A stretch of 64,000 nucleotides of DNA, from assembly GCF_000012645.1 (NCBI RefSeq), contig NC_007577.1, positions 124,001 to 188,000 of the forward strand. The letters run 5' to 3'. The stretch is from Prochlorococcus marinus str. MIT 9312 (lineage in GTDB: Bacteria; Cyanobacteriota; Cyanobacteriia; PCC-6307; Cyanobiaceae). Below the pieces are notes generated by a model. It was not told the origin of the DNA, did no database searches, and worked only from the letters and a program-made list of their open reading frames with translations. Both the position numbers and the translations under genes were made by a program. Shown in pieces: positions 49,721 to 59,490 of the stretch (its first letter is position 1; each line of letters opens with the position of its first letter).

Positions 49721-49725
49721 AAGAT

Positions 49726-49980
49726 CTAGTTTAATAATGCTTCTAATTTATTTTCATTTTCTAATGCGTAGAGATCATCGCAGCCTCCGATACCCTCATT
49801 ATCTATAAAGATTTGTGGTAATGTTCTTCTACCATCAGCTCTTTCAATCATCAATTCTCTGGCATCTTCGTCGCCATCTATTTTATATTCTGTAAAATTT
49901 ACATTTTTTTTCTTAAGTAGTGATTTTGCTCGAATACAGAATGGGCAATATTGCCAAGTATAAATTTCAACTTTGGACAT
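49726..49980 (-). CDS. grxC: Glutaredoxin
   Basis: This 84-residue glutaredoxin has the dithiol active site [12 protein letters not shown] and the GSH-binding [20 protein letters not shown]. It reduces disulfides with glutathione. Cotranscription with gshB is likely from the five-base gap. Divergent from prfB. Confidence 0.97.
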   Translation of the reverse strand: MSKVEIYTWQYCPFCIRAKSLLKKKNVNFTEYKIDGDEDARELMIERADGRRTLPQIFIDNEGIGGCDDLYALENENKLEALLN

Positions 49981-50056
49981 TTTTTTAAAATAATACTTAG
50001 TTTATACTATTAAACAAAAGTGCTTGTTAGATTATAAATAACGATTAAATTCTATT

Positions 50057-51179
50057 TTGATAGATATTACAGATTTCAAAAAAGATCTTTCGGAACTGAC
50101 AGTGCGCCTGGGTAATGCTCAGGATTGTCTTTGACGTACCAAGATTAAAAGCAAAAAGGAGAGAGTTAGAGCAAATTTCTGCTCAGCCTGAATTTTGGGA
50201 GAATCAAGAAGCAGCTAAAAAGCAAATGTTAATCCTTGATGATGTCAAAGCCCAACTCGAATTGTTAGATAAATGGAAAACTTTTATTTCTGATGCTAAT
50301 GCCTCTCTTGAGCTTTATTCTTTAGAACCTGAAGAGGAAATGATTTTGGAGTCCCAGCAGGGCTTAAAGAAATTAAGAGATAATTTAGATAAATGGGAAT
50401 TCGAAAGATTGTTATGTGGTGAATACGATAAGGAAGGAGCAGTAGTTTCTATTAAAGCAGGTGCCGGTGGAACAGATGCGCAGGATTGGGTAGAGATATT
50501 ATTGAGAATGTATTCAAGATGGGCCGATAATAATCAAATGAGCCTTATAATCAATGAATTATCTCAAGGAGAAGAAGCAGGTATTAAAAGTGTAACGTTT
50601 GAAATTGATGGAAAATATGCATACGGCTATCTGCAATATGAAAAAGGAACTCATAGATTAGTAAGAATTTCTCCTTTTAATGCTAATGGCAAAAGGCAAA
50701 CCAGCTTTGCTGGGGTAGAGGTTATGCCAAAATTAGATGATAATATTTCGCTTGATATACCTGAAAAAGATTTAGAAATTACAACGAGTAGATCCGGTGG
50801 AGCGGGAGGACAAAATGTTAATAAAGTAGAAACAGCAGTAAGAATTGTTCATTTGCCTTCCGGGATTTCAGTAAGATGCACCCAAGAAAGATCTCAATTA
50901 CAAAATAAAGAAAAAGCTATGTTACTTCTAAAGTCTAAACTATTAGTGATTGCTAAAGAACAACGAGCTGCTGAAATCGCTGATATTAAAGGTGATATTG
51001 TAGAAGCTGCATGGGGCAATCAAATAAGAAATTATGTTTTCCATCCCTATCAAATGGTAAAAGATCTTAGGACTATGCAGGAGACTAACGAGTTAGATAG
51101 TGTTTTAGATGGTGGACTTGAACCATTTATTCATGAATTATTACGTATGAATATTTCTTCGAACGAATCTATTGAATAA
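50057..51179 (+). CDS. prfB: Peptide chain release factor 2, expressed by programmed +1 frameshift
   Basis: RF2 ends translation at UGA and UAA. The gene starts at TTG 50057 (reading [18 protein letters not shown]), runs 25 codons to CTT TGA C (50129-50135), and continues in the +1 frame with [13 protein letters not shown]. An AGGA (50121-50124) lies just upstream, as in the well-known prfB autoregulatory site. The product is about 373 residues. The main frame alone (from 50115) lacks the true N terminus. The body shows [12 protein letters not shown] with the GGQ motif. It begins a plus-strand run to 53683. Confidence 0.95.
50121..50135 (+). promoter_or_regulatory. prfB +1 frameshift site (AGGATTGT CTT TGA C)
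   Basis: The stretch matches the classical RF2 site: internal ribosome-binding-like AGGA, then CTT followed by TGA and C. When RF2 is scarce, the ribosome pauses at UGA and slips from CUU to UUU, entering the +1 frame (GAC). The spacing of AGGA from CTT is a few bases longer than AGGGGG in E. coli. Confidence 0.92.
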
Positions 51180-51182
51180 CTA

Positions 51183-51365
51183 ATGGAAAATAAAAAAGAA
51201 ATTTTAGAAAAAAAAGTTGCTCCTCCAAGCTTTATAAAGCTTGCTATGAGAAATATGGTAAGGAAAGGTTCAAAAAGTATTTCTCATTTTTCAATAACCT
51301 TTCTAGTCTTAATTGGGATATTAATACTTGTGGCCACTATAGGTAAGCCCAATATTCCTGTTTAA
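51183..51365 (+). CDS. DUF3285-type small membrane protein
   Basis: This 60-residue protein has a basic N-terminal half (APPSFIKLAMRNMVRKGSKS) and one transmembrane segment at about 37-53. It matches the cyanobacterial DUF3285 family as I recall it. Function unknown. It lies between prfB and ybeY with gaps of three and six bases. Confidence 0.88.
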   Translation: MENKKEILEKKVAPPSFIKLAMRNMVRKGSKSISHFSITFLVLIGILILVATIGKPNIPV

Positions 51366-51371
51366 GAATGT

Positions 51372-51911
51372 ATGAAAGAAAAAATTATTTCTGAAATCAA
51401 TTTAGATTTGGTTTTTCAATGTAATGATTTTTCTCAATTTTCAAATAAGTTAAAAGATAGTAAAACTAAGCTTATTTTTGAATCTATTTTTTGGGAGAAA
51501 GTTTTTTTATCTTGGATAAACACAATATTAAAAAAAGAGGATTATGAATTGCCATATTATATTTTTGAAAAAAAATCTTTTTCATTAGGATTACAGATAA
51601 TATCTAATCAAGAAATTGCTTCTTTGAATAAGAAGTGGATGCAAAAAAATGGTCCAACTGATGTTCTATCTTTTCCAATCATTTCTGATGAATCTCTAAA
51701 TAATTTAGATCAAATAGAGTTGGGAGATATATTTATATCATTAGAGATGGCACTTGAGCAATCTTATGAATATAAACATTCAATCTATAGAGAGATGATC
51801 TGGTTGGCTAGTCATGGATTTTTACATCTTTTGGGATGGGAACATAATAATGAACATGATTTAGAAAATATGTTAAATTTTCAAGAATATTTAATTACTC
51901 GATTAAATTAA
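51372..51911 (+). CDS. ybeY: Endoribonuclease YbeY
   Basis: This 179-residue metalloenzyme acts in 16S rRNA 3'-end maturation and ribosome quality control. The metal-binding histidines are in [18 protein letters not shown], with TDVLSFPII before them. The N-terminal 50 residues are divergent. It sits beside dgkA, a frequent bacterial neighbour. Confidence 0.95.
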   Translation: MKEKIISEINLDLVFQCNDFSQFSNKLKDSKTKLIFESIFWEKVFLSWINTILKKEDYELPYYIFEKKSFSLGLQIISNQEIASLNKKWMQKNGPTDVLSFPIISDESLNNLDQIELGDIFISLEMALEQSYEYKHSIYREMIWLASHGFLHLLGWEHNNEHDLENMLNFQEYLITRLN

Positions 51912-51917
51912 AAATCA

Positions 51918-52328
51918 ATGGAAAAAAAAATAAACTATTTAGAAAATAGAAAAGAATCATACAAAACTTCTAGTAGTGTATTTATAAGTTTTAAATATGC
52001 TTTCAGTGGAATTAGTTATGTAATAAAAACTTCAAGAAATTTTAAAATTCAATTAATTTTTGCAGTTACAAGTTTAATAATTGGTTTTTTACTCAAAATT
52101 AGTCTAAGTAGTTATGTAATTTTGATTGCAACAATTATGTCTGTTTTAATATTAGAAATATTAAACACATCTATTGAATCAATCGTTGATTTAGTAGTGA
52201 AAAAAGAATTTAGTATTTTGGCTAAAATTTCAAAAGATACTTCTGCAGGAGCAGTATTATTAGCTTCCATTAATTCTGTTATTATTGCTGTATATATATT
52301 TGTTCCTAAAATAAAGTTGTTATTTTAA
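51918..52328 (+). CDS. dgkA: Diacylglycerol/undecaprenol kinase family protein
   Basis: This 136-residue membrane kinase has three transmembrane helices and the family signature EILNTSIESIVDLVV, with KISKDTSAGAVLLAS after it. It belongs to the DgkA family, which acts on diacylglycerol or undecaprenol; the Gram-positive-like sequence may favour undecaprenol. It follows ybeY by six bases. Confidence 0.92.
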   Translation: MEKKINYLENRKESYKTSSSVFISFKYAFSGISYVIKTSRNFKIQLIFAVTSLIIGFLLKISLSSYVILIATIMSVLILEILNTSIESIVDLVVKKEFSILAKISKDTSAGAVLLASINSVIIAVYIFVPKIKLLF

Positions 52329-52340
52329 ATACATATAAAT

Positions 52341-52937
52341 ATGTTTCTTGTTATTGATAATTACGATAGTTTTACTTATAACCTTGTTCAATATTTAGGA
52401 GAACTTTCAGTTGAGCATGAAATAACTAAAGAATTAATAGTTAAAAGAAATGATGAAATTACTTTAGAAGAAATTATCAAACTCAATCCTAGTGGCATTT
52501 TATTATCTCCAGGTCCAGGCAATCCAGATCAATCTGGAATTTGTCTGCCAATACTAAAAAAATTATCTAAAAATATTCCGACATTGGGAGTTTGTTTAGG
52601 TCATCAAGCTTTGGCTCAAGCTTTTGGAGGTAAGGTTATAGTTGGTAAAGAACTTATGCATGGTAAGACATCCAAAATATTTCATAATCAAAAAGGATTG
52701 TTTAAAGATATCGAGACTCCATTTGTAGCGACTAGATACCATAGTCTTATAGTTGATTCAAGTTCTTTACCATCTTGTTTCGACATAAATGCGACTTTAG
52801 AAGATTCAACTATTATGGCTATATCTCACAAAGAATATAAACATTTACATGGGGTACAGTTTCATCCTGAAAGTGTGTTGACGCAATTTGGTCATAAATT
52901 AATTAGTAATTTTCTAAAAATGGCTGAACAAAAGTAG
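52341..52937 (+). CDS. trpG: Anthranilate/aminodeoxychorismate synthase glutaminase component
   Basis: This 198-residue class I glutamine amidotransferase has the oxyanion region LLSPGPGNPDQSG, the nucleophile in GVCLGHQALAQAFGG and the histidine-glutamate pair in HGVQFHPESVLT. Such proteins commonly serve both tryptophan and folate synthesis (TrpG/PabA). No matching large subunit is in this window. Confidence 0.94.
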   Translation: MFLVIDNYDSFTYNLVQYLGELSVEHEITKELIVKRNDEITLEEIIKLNPSGILLSPGPGNPDQSGICLPILKKLSKNIPTLGVCLGHQALAQAFGGKVIVGKELMHGKTSKIFHNQKGLFKDIETPFVATRYHSLIVDSSSLPSCFDINATLEDSTIMAISHKEYKHLHGVQFHPESVLTQFGHKLISNFLKMAEQK

Positions 52938-52957
52938 AATAAAAAAAAATTAATATT

Positions 52958-53683
52958 ATGATTTCTCAAATTAAAAACTTTTTATTTTTGATACTATTTA
53001 GCTTTTTTTTACCTACCTCATTATTGGCAAGGGATTTAGTAATAAAAAGTTTGGGACATAGTAGTTTTTTAATTAATAGTGCAGATAAATCTATTCTTAT
53101 AAATCCCTTTAAAGCAATAGGTTGTGCAAGTAATTTAAAGGAGCCAAAAGAAGTTAACGTAGATTTTATTTTAGCTAGTTCTAGGCTTTCAGATGAAGGA
53201 TATAATCCTAATGATCAATTAATGTTTGTTGAGCCAGGAATCTATAAATTTGAGGATATTTTATTAAATGGAATTTCTGTCCCACATGACAGAGTAGATG
53301 GAAGAAGATTTGGGATGGCAACTGTTTGGAGTTGGGAGCAGAATGAACTTAAAATTGTTCATATGGGAGGAGCTGCTGGTGATATTGATATAAATAGTCA
53401 AATTATTTTGTCTCATCCAGATATCTTATTTATTTCAATTGGAGGAGGAATAAAATCTTACAATGGGAAAGAAGCCTCAAGAATAGTTAAGATCTTAAAA
53501 CCTAATGTAGTCATTCCTGTTCACTTTGAACGTGGCAAACAAATTAATAAAGAATGTGACTTCTCAAATGCTGATTTATTTATCGAAAATATGAAAGATT
53601 TTCAAGTAAAATATGTTGGAAAAGATTTTCAAATAAAACCTAAAAGAATCGATCAAAATACAATTTATATTTTCAGTAATTAA
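52958..53683 (+). CDS. Secreted metallo-beta-lactamase-like protein, metal motif changed
   Basis: This 241-residue protein has an N-terminal signal peptide (ISQIKNFLFLILFSFFLPTS, cut likely after LLA) and an MBL-type fold: LVIKSLGHSSFLINSADKSI near the start, IVHMGGAAG, LSHPDILFISIGGGIKSYNG, and VVIPVHFERGKQ. The place where HXHXDH should be reads ILASSRLSDEG, without histidines, so classic two-metal binding is unlikely. It may be an inactive or differently used relative. It closes the prfB run and overlaps the aminotransferase gene by four bases. Confidence 0.8.
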   Translation: MISQIKNFLFLILFSFFLPTSLLARDLVIKSLGHSSFLINSADKSILINPFKAIGCASNLKEPKEVNVDFILASSRLSDEGYNPNDQLMFVEPGIYKFEDILLNGISVPHDRVDGRRFGMATVWSWEQNELKIVHMGGAAGDIDINSQIILSHPDILFISIGGGIKSYNGKEASRIVKILKPNVVIPVHFERGKQINKECDFSNADLFIENMKDFQVKYVGKDFQIKPKRIDQNTIYIFSN

Positions 53684-54789
53684 TTTATTAAATCTAAGAT
53701 CTTGTAATTTTCCCAGAAAAAAATCATTTGTTCTTTAGTTCCAATACTAACCCTTATTGAGTCACCAATATCTTTTTTGTTTTCCATACTTCTAATAAGA
53801 ATACCTTTTTCTCTCATCTTTTGTATTAAGATTTTAGGATCTTTTATTGGCCAAATTAAGAAATAATTACCTCCACTAAAGTGAGTTCTGATTTTTGTTG
53901 ATTTAAATTTATTTAAAATCCATTCTCTCGCCTTTTTTACTTCTAAAACATAATTATCAATATATGATTTGTCTTTAAGTGCTGCTAATGCTGCTGTTAT
54001 AGCAAAGCTATTTACATCATATGGTCCTGTAACATTATTAATGTACTGTATTAAAATTTTATTGCCAAAAGTAAAACCTATTCTTAAACCAGCTAAACCT
54101 GCAGTTTTTGAAAGAGATTGGATTATTAGTATATTGTTATTCTTTTCAAAATCTATCGATTCAAGAAGACTATCTCCATTAAATTTTTCATATAGTTCAT
54201 CAACAATTATTAATGAATCGTGATTGATATTAGCTAAGTTAATTATTTCCTGAGAGCTTATAACCGTTCCTGTTGGATTATTTGGATTGCAAATAAATAT
54301 TAACTTTGGATTATGCTTTATTATTTTTTCCCTAAATTCTTCGATGGGGAATAGGAAATTTTCTCCAATGTAAGAACAACTTATTTTTTTCATTCCTCGC
54401 ATTTCTGCACAAGGAGAATAGTAACCAAAAGTTGGATTTGTGGTTAGAAATATTTGATCTTTTTCTCCAAAGCAATTGAAAATTGCATTTATTGCTGCAT
54501 CTGCTCCATTGAAAATTCCGATTTCATCATTACCAAATTTTCTTGAATCAAGATATTTATCACATAAAAATTTTTTTAAAAAATTATATTCTGGATAAAT
54601 TGAAATCTCATCTAATTTTATCGCTTGTAATGCCTCTAAAACCTTAGGACTTGGACCTAAAGTATTTTCATTAAAGTCTAAGCGGAGTAAATTTCTTCTA
54701 TTTTCTAAAGGTGCAGAGTAAGACTGCATATTTATTATTTCTTCTCTTGGTTTTGGGAAAAGATTATTTAATGGATCAAAATCATTCAT
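53680..54789 (-). CDS. hisC: Class I/II aminotransferase, histidinol-phosphate type
   Basis: This 369-residue PLP enzyme shows RLDFNENTLGPSPKVLEAL, the substrate region CNPNNPTGTVI, IVDELYEKF and the PLP lysine in IQSLSKTAGLAGLRIG. HisC makes histidinol phosphate; related members act on phenylpyruvate or cobalamin precursors, so the substrate is not certain. Its start overlaps the argS stop (TAATG). Confidence 0.88.
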   Translation of the reverse strand: MNDFDPLNNLFPKPREEIINMQSYSAPLENRRNLLRLDFNENTLGPSPKVLEALQAIKLDEISIYPEYNFLKKFLCDKYLDSRKFGNDEIGIFNGADAAINAIFNCFGEKDQIFLTTNPTFGYYSPCAEMRGMKKISCSYIGENFLFPIEEFREKIIKHNPKLIFICNPNNPTGTVISSQEIINLANINHDSLIIVDELYEKFNGDSLLESIDFEKNNNILIIQSLSKTAGLAGLRIGFTFGNKILIQYINNVTGPYDVNSFAITAALAALKDKSYIDNYVLEVKKAREWILNKFKSTKIRTHFSGGNYFLIWPIKDPKILIQKMREKGILIRSMENKKDIGDSIRVSIGTKEQMIFFWENYKILDLIN

Positions 54790-56603
54790 TACATTCTTTC
54801 TAAAGTTTCAATTCCTAAAAGCTCTAAGCTTAATTTTAGTGTTTTTGCAGTTAGGTCACATAAATTAAGTCTAGAAATTTTTATATTTTTTTCTTCTTTG
54901 AGTATTGGAACTTGATCATAGAATCTATTAAAAGTTTGACATAGCTCGAACAGATAATTGCATAGTCTATTTGGCATTAAGTCTTTTTCAATAGAAATTA
55001 TGACTTCATCGAACTTAAGTAATTTTCTGATAAGTTTCCACTCAGATTTATGTTCATAATTTATGTACTGAAAATCTTCAGAGTCATAAACAAAATCATT
55101 TTTTCTTTTAATTCCTGAAATTCTTACAAGTGTATATAGCAAATAAGGAGCAGTATTTCCATTAAGGGAAAGCATTTTATCAAAACTAAATTGATAATTA
55201 GTAATCCTATTTTGACTTAAATCTGCATACTTAACAGCTCCTAATCCAATAATTCTTGAAGTATTTGCAATAAACTCTTCGGTCTCGTAACGATCTTCAT
55301 CTTCTAATCTTTTCAATAGATCTTCTTTAGCTCTTCTAACCGCTTCATTTAATAAATCTTTTAGACGTATTGTTTCACCTTCTCTTGTCTTAAGTTTTTT
55401 GCCATCAATTCCTTGAACTAATCCAAAAGGTACATGGTCTACTTGACACTTATCTGGGATCCATTTTGCTTTTTTTGCAACTTGAAAAACTCCAGCAAAA
55501 TGATTTGCTTGTCCATGATCAGTTACATAAATAATTCTTGAAGCATCATCCCCATTAGGCGCTTTATTGAATCTGTATCTTATGGCAGCAAGATCCGTGG
55601 TGGCATAATTAAAACCGCCATCTTTTTTTTGAACAATTAGCGGTAAAGGTTTGCCTTCTTTATTAGTCATCCCATCTAAAAATACACATTTAGCTCCTTG
55701 ATCTTCTATGAGTATTTTTTTAAACTTCAAATCCTCAATAACTGACTTTAAAAATGGATTATAAAAAGATTCACCTCTTTCTTTTATTTTGATTTTTAAA
55801 TTTTTATAGATTTCATCAAATTCCTTTCTCGATTGATCACATAACAATTTCCAGGCTTGGATAGATTTACTATCTCCACTTTGTAACTTGACTACTTCCT
55901 CCCTAGATCTTTTTTGGAATTCAGATTCATTATCAAATCTTTTTTTTGATGCTTTATAAAATTCAACTAAATCACTTATCTTGATCTTTCCTATTTCTTC
56001 TAGATCATTTGAATATAAATCTTTGAGCTGAGTAATAAGCATTCCAAATTGTGTTCCCCAATCACCAACATGATTGAGTCTTAATACTTGATAACCCCTT
56101 AACTCGAAAATTCTAGATATTGAGTCACCTATTATTGTTGATCTTAAATGCCCTACATGCATTTCTTTAGCAATATTCGGACTAGAAAAATCTACAATCA
56201 CTTTATTAGACAAACCACTATCTAAATCTTTTTTAATTAGAGGTATGCCAGCCCTAGGGCATTGAATATTTGATTTGATTTCATTTATTAGAACTTCATC
56301 TTTTAATTTTATATTTATAAATCCAGGTCCTGCTATTTCTAGACTCTTGCATAATTTTGATATGCTTTTATTTTTATTTAAAAGATAAACAAAATCTTCA
56401 GAGATTTCTCGTGGTTTCTTTTTATATATTTTAGATAAACATAGACAAACATTACATTGATAATCACCAAACTCTTCTTTTGATGATTGTGTAACTAAAT
56501 TTTTTCTAAGATTGTCGAATTCTCCTCTTTTATCATTTTTTTCAAGACTATCTAAAAGAGATTGTTCAAATTGTTTTGTTAATTCTTTAAAAATGATTAG
56601 CAT
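54789..56603 (-). CDS. argS: Arginyl-tRNA synthetase
   Basis: This 604-residue class I synthetase charges tRNA-Arg. It has the HIGH-type motif in [34 protein letters not shown], and a KMSKS-like loop [15 protein letters not shown]. The C-terminal anticodon-binding helices end near [10 protein letters not shown]. Length is normal. It precedes the aminotransferase gene with a one-base overlap. Confidence 0.97.
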   Translation of the reverse strand: MLIIFKELTKQFEQSLLDSLEKNDKRGEFDNLRKNLVTQSSKEEFGDYQCNVCLCLSKIYKKKPREISEDFVYLLNKNKSISKLCKSLEIAGPGFINIKLKDEVLINEIKSNIQCPRAGIPLIKKDLDSGLSNKVIVDFSSPNIAKEMHVGHLRSTIIGDSISRIFELRGYQVLRLNHVGDWGTQFGMLITQLKDLYSNDLEEIGKIKISDLVEFYKASKKRFDNESEFQKRSREEVVKLQSGDSKSIQAWKLLCDQSRKEFDEIYKNLKIKIKERGESFYNPFLKSVIEDLKFKKILIEDQGAKCVFLDGMTNKEGKPLPLIVQKKDGGFNYATTDLAAIRYRFNKAPNGDDASRIIYVTDHGQANHFAGVFQVAKKAKWIPDKCQVDHVPFGLVQGIDGKKLKTREGETIRLKDLLNEAVRRAKEDLLKRLEDEDRYETEEFIANTSRIIGLGAVKYADLSQNRITNYQFSFDKMLSLNGNTAPYLLYTLVRISGIKRKNDFVYDSEDFQYINYEHKSEWKLIRKLLKFDEVIISIEKDLMPNRLCNYLFELCQTFNRFYDQVPILKEEKNIKISRLNLCDLTAKTLKLSLELLGIETLERM

Positions 56604-56630
56604 TAATTATTCAATTATTTATCTATATAA

Positions 56631-57497
56631 TTAATTAATATAACGCATACTTAAATCAATCCAATTACTTTTGGTAATTGAAGAACTTGTTGAAATCAAA
56701 TCAATACCTTTTATTAGATATTTACTAATTTCTTTAGGGTTAATTCCAGAAACTTCTATTATCAAATTTTTATTGACTTCTTTTTTTAAGCTATTCATTG
56801 ATAAATCTCTTAATTCTTGAACGTTTTTTTGGATTATTTCAGGGCTAAGTTCATCCAATAAGACACTATCTGCTCCTGCTAATACTGCTTCTTTTGCCTG
56901 TTCGATATTCTCAGCTTCAATTATGATATGAGTTGTAAAAGGCGAATTTAGTCGAATTTTTTTTACTGCATTATTAAGATTATCTGTCCATGCAATGTGA
57001 TTTTCTTTTATCATAGCTGCATCGTATAATCCCATTCTATGATTCACTCCACCTCCACATTTGAATGCATATTTTTCAAATATTCTTAAGCCAGGAGTAG
57101 TTTTCCTAGTATCTGCTAATTTTATATTTGTACCTTCTAACTTATTTACAAGATTCTTTGTATATGTTGATATTCCAGATAAATGCATTGCTATATTTAA
57201 GCCTATTCTTTCACTGGCTAGCAAACTTTTTGAAGGTCCATATATTTCCAGGAGTTTTTGATCTTTAAAAAATTGATTTCCATCAGAGATATTAAATTTT
57301 GAACTGATGTTTAAATCAATTTTTTTAAAAATTTCTTTTATGATTTCGACACCACAAAATATACCACCTTCTTTTGCAATCCAATATGCATTACCATTCT
57401 CTTCTGTAATAGAAGGCCTTGTAAGATCTCCCCTACCTATATCTTCATCGATCCAATTATCAATGATCTTACTTATTATTGGAGTATTTAAATCCAC
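56631..57497 (-). CDS. nadC: Nicotinate-nucleotide pyrophosphorylase (carboxylating)
   Basis: This 288-residue enzyme makes nicotinate mononucleotide from quinolinate in NAD synthesis. Motifs include DEDIGRGDLTRPSI, ADTRKTTPGLRIFEKYA, GGGVNHRMGLYDAAMIKENH and VLLDELSPEIIQ. It lies between mnmE and argS on the same strand, 27 bases before argS. Confidence 0.96.
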   Translation of the reverse strand: MDLNTPIISKIIDNWIDEDIGRGDLTRPSITEENGNAYWIAKEGGIFCGVEIIKEIFKKIDLNISSKFNISDGNQFFKDQKLLEIYGPSKSLLASERIGLNIAMHLSGISTYTKNLVNKLEGTNIKLADTRKTTPGLRIFEKYAFKCGGGVNHRMGLYDAAMIKENHIAWTDNLNNAVKKIRLNSPFTTHIIIEAENIEQAKEAVLAGADSVLLDELSPEIIQKNVQELRDLSMNSLKKEVNKNLIIEVSGINPKEISKYLIKGIDLISTSSSITKSNWIDLSMRYIN

Positions 57498-57579
57498 TAA
57501 ACTAAAAAATAATTAATTAATAAAAATTAAACTGAAGTTAGAGAATCAACTATATATCACTATGTAATTTAACTCAAAT

Positions 57580-58962
57580 TTATTTACCAATACAAAACTT
57601 AGAAAAAATATTATCTAGAAGTTCCTCTGTTAATTCTTGACCAGTTATTTTAGATAAGTTTTGAATTCCATCTCTCAGTTCTATTGATAACAAATCAAAT
57701 GGCAATTTATTTTTAATTATTACATCAGTATCATTTAAATTAGATAGGCAAGAAGACAAATTTGTTAGATGTCTTTCGTTTAAAAATATATTGATATTTT
57801 CTACTTGTTTTAATCCGCATTTTTTTATGATTGTGTCGATTAATAATCTTTCGCCATCATTATTCTTAATGCTCATAAGAATTGTGTTTTTTAACTCATT
57901 TGAATTAATATTTTTGCAATCAATTAAATCTTTTTTATTGCCCAAAATAGTAATTAATTTTTCTTTGGGGATTTCTTGTATTATTTTTTTGTCTTCTTTA
58001 TTAAATCCTTCTTCAAGACTATAAATATAAATTATAAAATCTGACTCTTTAATTTTCCTAAAACTTTTTTTAATTCCAATACTTTCAATTTGTTCATGAG
58101 TTTCTCTTATGCCAGCAGTATCAATTATTTTCATTGGAATATCATTAATAGTTAAATTAACTTCAATAACATCTCTAGTTGTTCCAGGAATATTAGTTAC
58201 GATTGCCTTCTCTTTTTTTGCAAGCAAATTTAGTAAAGAGCTTTTACCAACATTCGTTTTACCTATAAGGGCAATGGATATTCCATTGTGAATATATGAA
58301 TTTCTTTTTGCATTTTCTATTAGTAATTCTATTTTTTCTTTTACTTTTTTAATGTTTTTTAGATATTTGTTGTAATCAAAATCTGTGAAGTCTTCTTCAA
58401 AATCAACTCTTGCTTCTATTTCGCAAAGTTGATTTATAAGGTCATTTTTAATATCATTAATTTTTTTCTTTATTTTCCCTTGAACCCCACTAAAAGCTAG
58501 CTCTGCTGATCTGGTATTGCTTGCATTAATTAATTGATTAATCGACTCGGCTTGAGTAAGGTCTATTTTCCCATTAAGAAAAGCTCTTTGACTAAATTCT
58601 CCTGGGTTTGCAAGTCTAACTCTAGAATTACTAGATAATAATCTCTGTAGAACTTTATTTACTAGGATTATTCCTCCATGGCAATGAAGTTCAACAACAT
58701 CCTCTCCTGTGAAGCTATTTGGTGATTTCATTACTAAAATTAAAACCTCATCTATAAATTTATTTTGTTTATTTTCCAGAATAAAACCATGAAAAACTCT
58801 ATGTGATTCCCATGCATATTTAGATTTAGTTTGAACAATCTTTTTGCAAGAATTTATTGAGTCTTTCCCTGATACTCTTATTATCGCAACTCCTCCTTTC
58901 CCTATACTTATAGCTGAAGCAATTGCGGCTATGGTATCTTCTGTAGTAACGATCGAATCCAT
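57580..58962 (-). CDS. mnmE: tRNA modification GTPase MnmE
   Basis: This 460-residue protein makes the cmnm5 modification of wobble uridines with MnmG. Domains: an N-terminal folate-binding region ([20 protein letters not shown]), helical domain, an inserted G domain with G1 [28 protein letters not shown] and NKKDLI, and the C-terminal CIGK with its conserved cysteine. Length is standard. It is divergent from the DUF2062 gene. Confidence 0.97.
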   Translation of the reverse strand: MDSIVTTEDTIAAIASAISIGKGGVAIIRVSGKDSINSCKKIVQTKSKYAWESHRVFHGFILENKQNKFIDEVLILVMKSPNSFTGEDVVELHCHGGIILVNKVLQRLLSSNSRVRLANPGEFSQRAFLNGKIDLTQAESINQLINASNTRSAELAFSGVQGKIKKKINDIKNDLINQLCEIEARVDFEEDFTDFDYNKYLKNIKKVKEKIELLIENAKRNSYIHNGISIALIGKTNVGKSSLLNLLAKKEKAIVTNIPGTTRDVIEVNLTINDIPMKIIDTAGIRETHEQIESIGIKKSFRKIKESDFIIYIYSLEEGFNKEDKKIIQEIPKEKLITILGNKKDLIDCKNINSNELKNTILMSIKNNDGERLLIDTIIKKCGLKQVENINIFLNERHLTNLSSCLSNLNDTDVIIKNKLPFDLLSIELRDGIQNLSKITGQELTEELLDNIFSKFCIGK

Positions 58963-59028
58963 CTCTAGCTTTGTTATGGATAATTAAGTAAGATTATCAA
59001 GAATTTAATTTTGAAATTTTCTTTCTGA

Positions 59029-59472
59029 ATGAGATTTAAAAGAGATATTACCTATAAGAAAATTCTATCATTATTTAGGAATCAGAATGGAAGTCCTTTC
59101 TTTAATGCTAAAGGTTTAGCTATAGGGGTATTTAGTGGCTGCTTTCCTTTTTTTGGGTTTCAGACTTTAATAGGGGTATTTTTTGCTAAAATAGCTAAGG
59201 GAAATATTGTTCTAGCTGCAATTGGTACCTGGATCAGCAACCCTTTTACTTATATTCCACTTTATTATTTTAACTATAAAGTTGGTTCGATTTTTTTAAC
59301 TAATTCTTCTAATAAAATTCTTGAAAAAGGTTTAGTTATTGATGACTTATGGAAACAAGGTAGAATTTTTTCCCTGAAATTACTCTTAGGTTCATCTTGT
59401 GTAGGTATTTTATTAGCTTTGATTTGCGGCAGTATTGTTTTCTTTATCTACAAGATAAAAAGTAAAAGATAG
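59029..59472 (+). CDS. DUF2062-family membrane protein
   Basis: This 147-residue protein matches DUF2062: GLAIGVFSGCFPFFGFQTLI, then AAIGTWISNPFTYIPLYYFN and a C-terminal hydrophobic helix. There are about three membrane segments. Function is unknown. It sits alone between mnmE and the convergent (p)ppGpp gene. Confidence 0.92.
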   Translation: MRFKRDITYKKILSLFRNQNGSPFFNAKGLAIGVFSGCFPFFGFQTLIGVFFAKIAKGNIVLAAIGTWISNPFTYIPLYYFNYKVGSIFLTNSSNKILEKGLVIDDLWKQGRIFSLKLLLGSSCVGILLALICGSIVFFIYKIKSKR

Positions 59473-59490
59473 ATAGATCTGATTTTAAAA

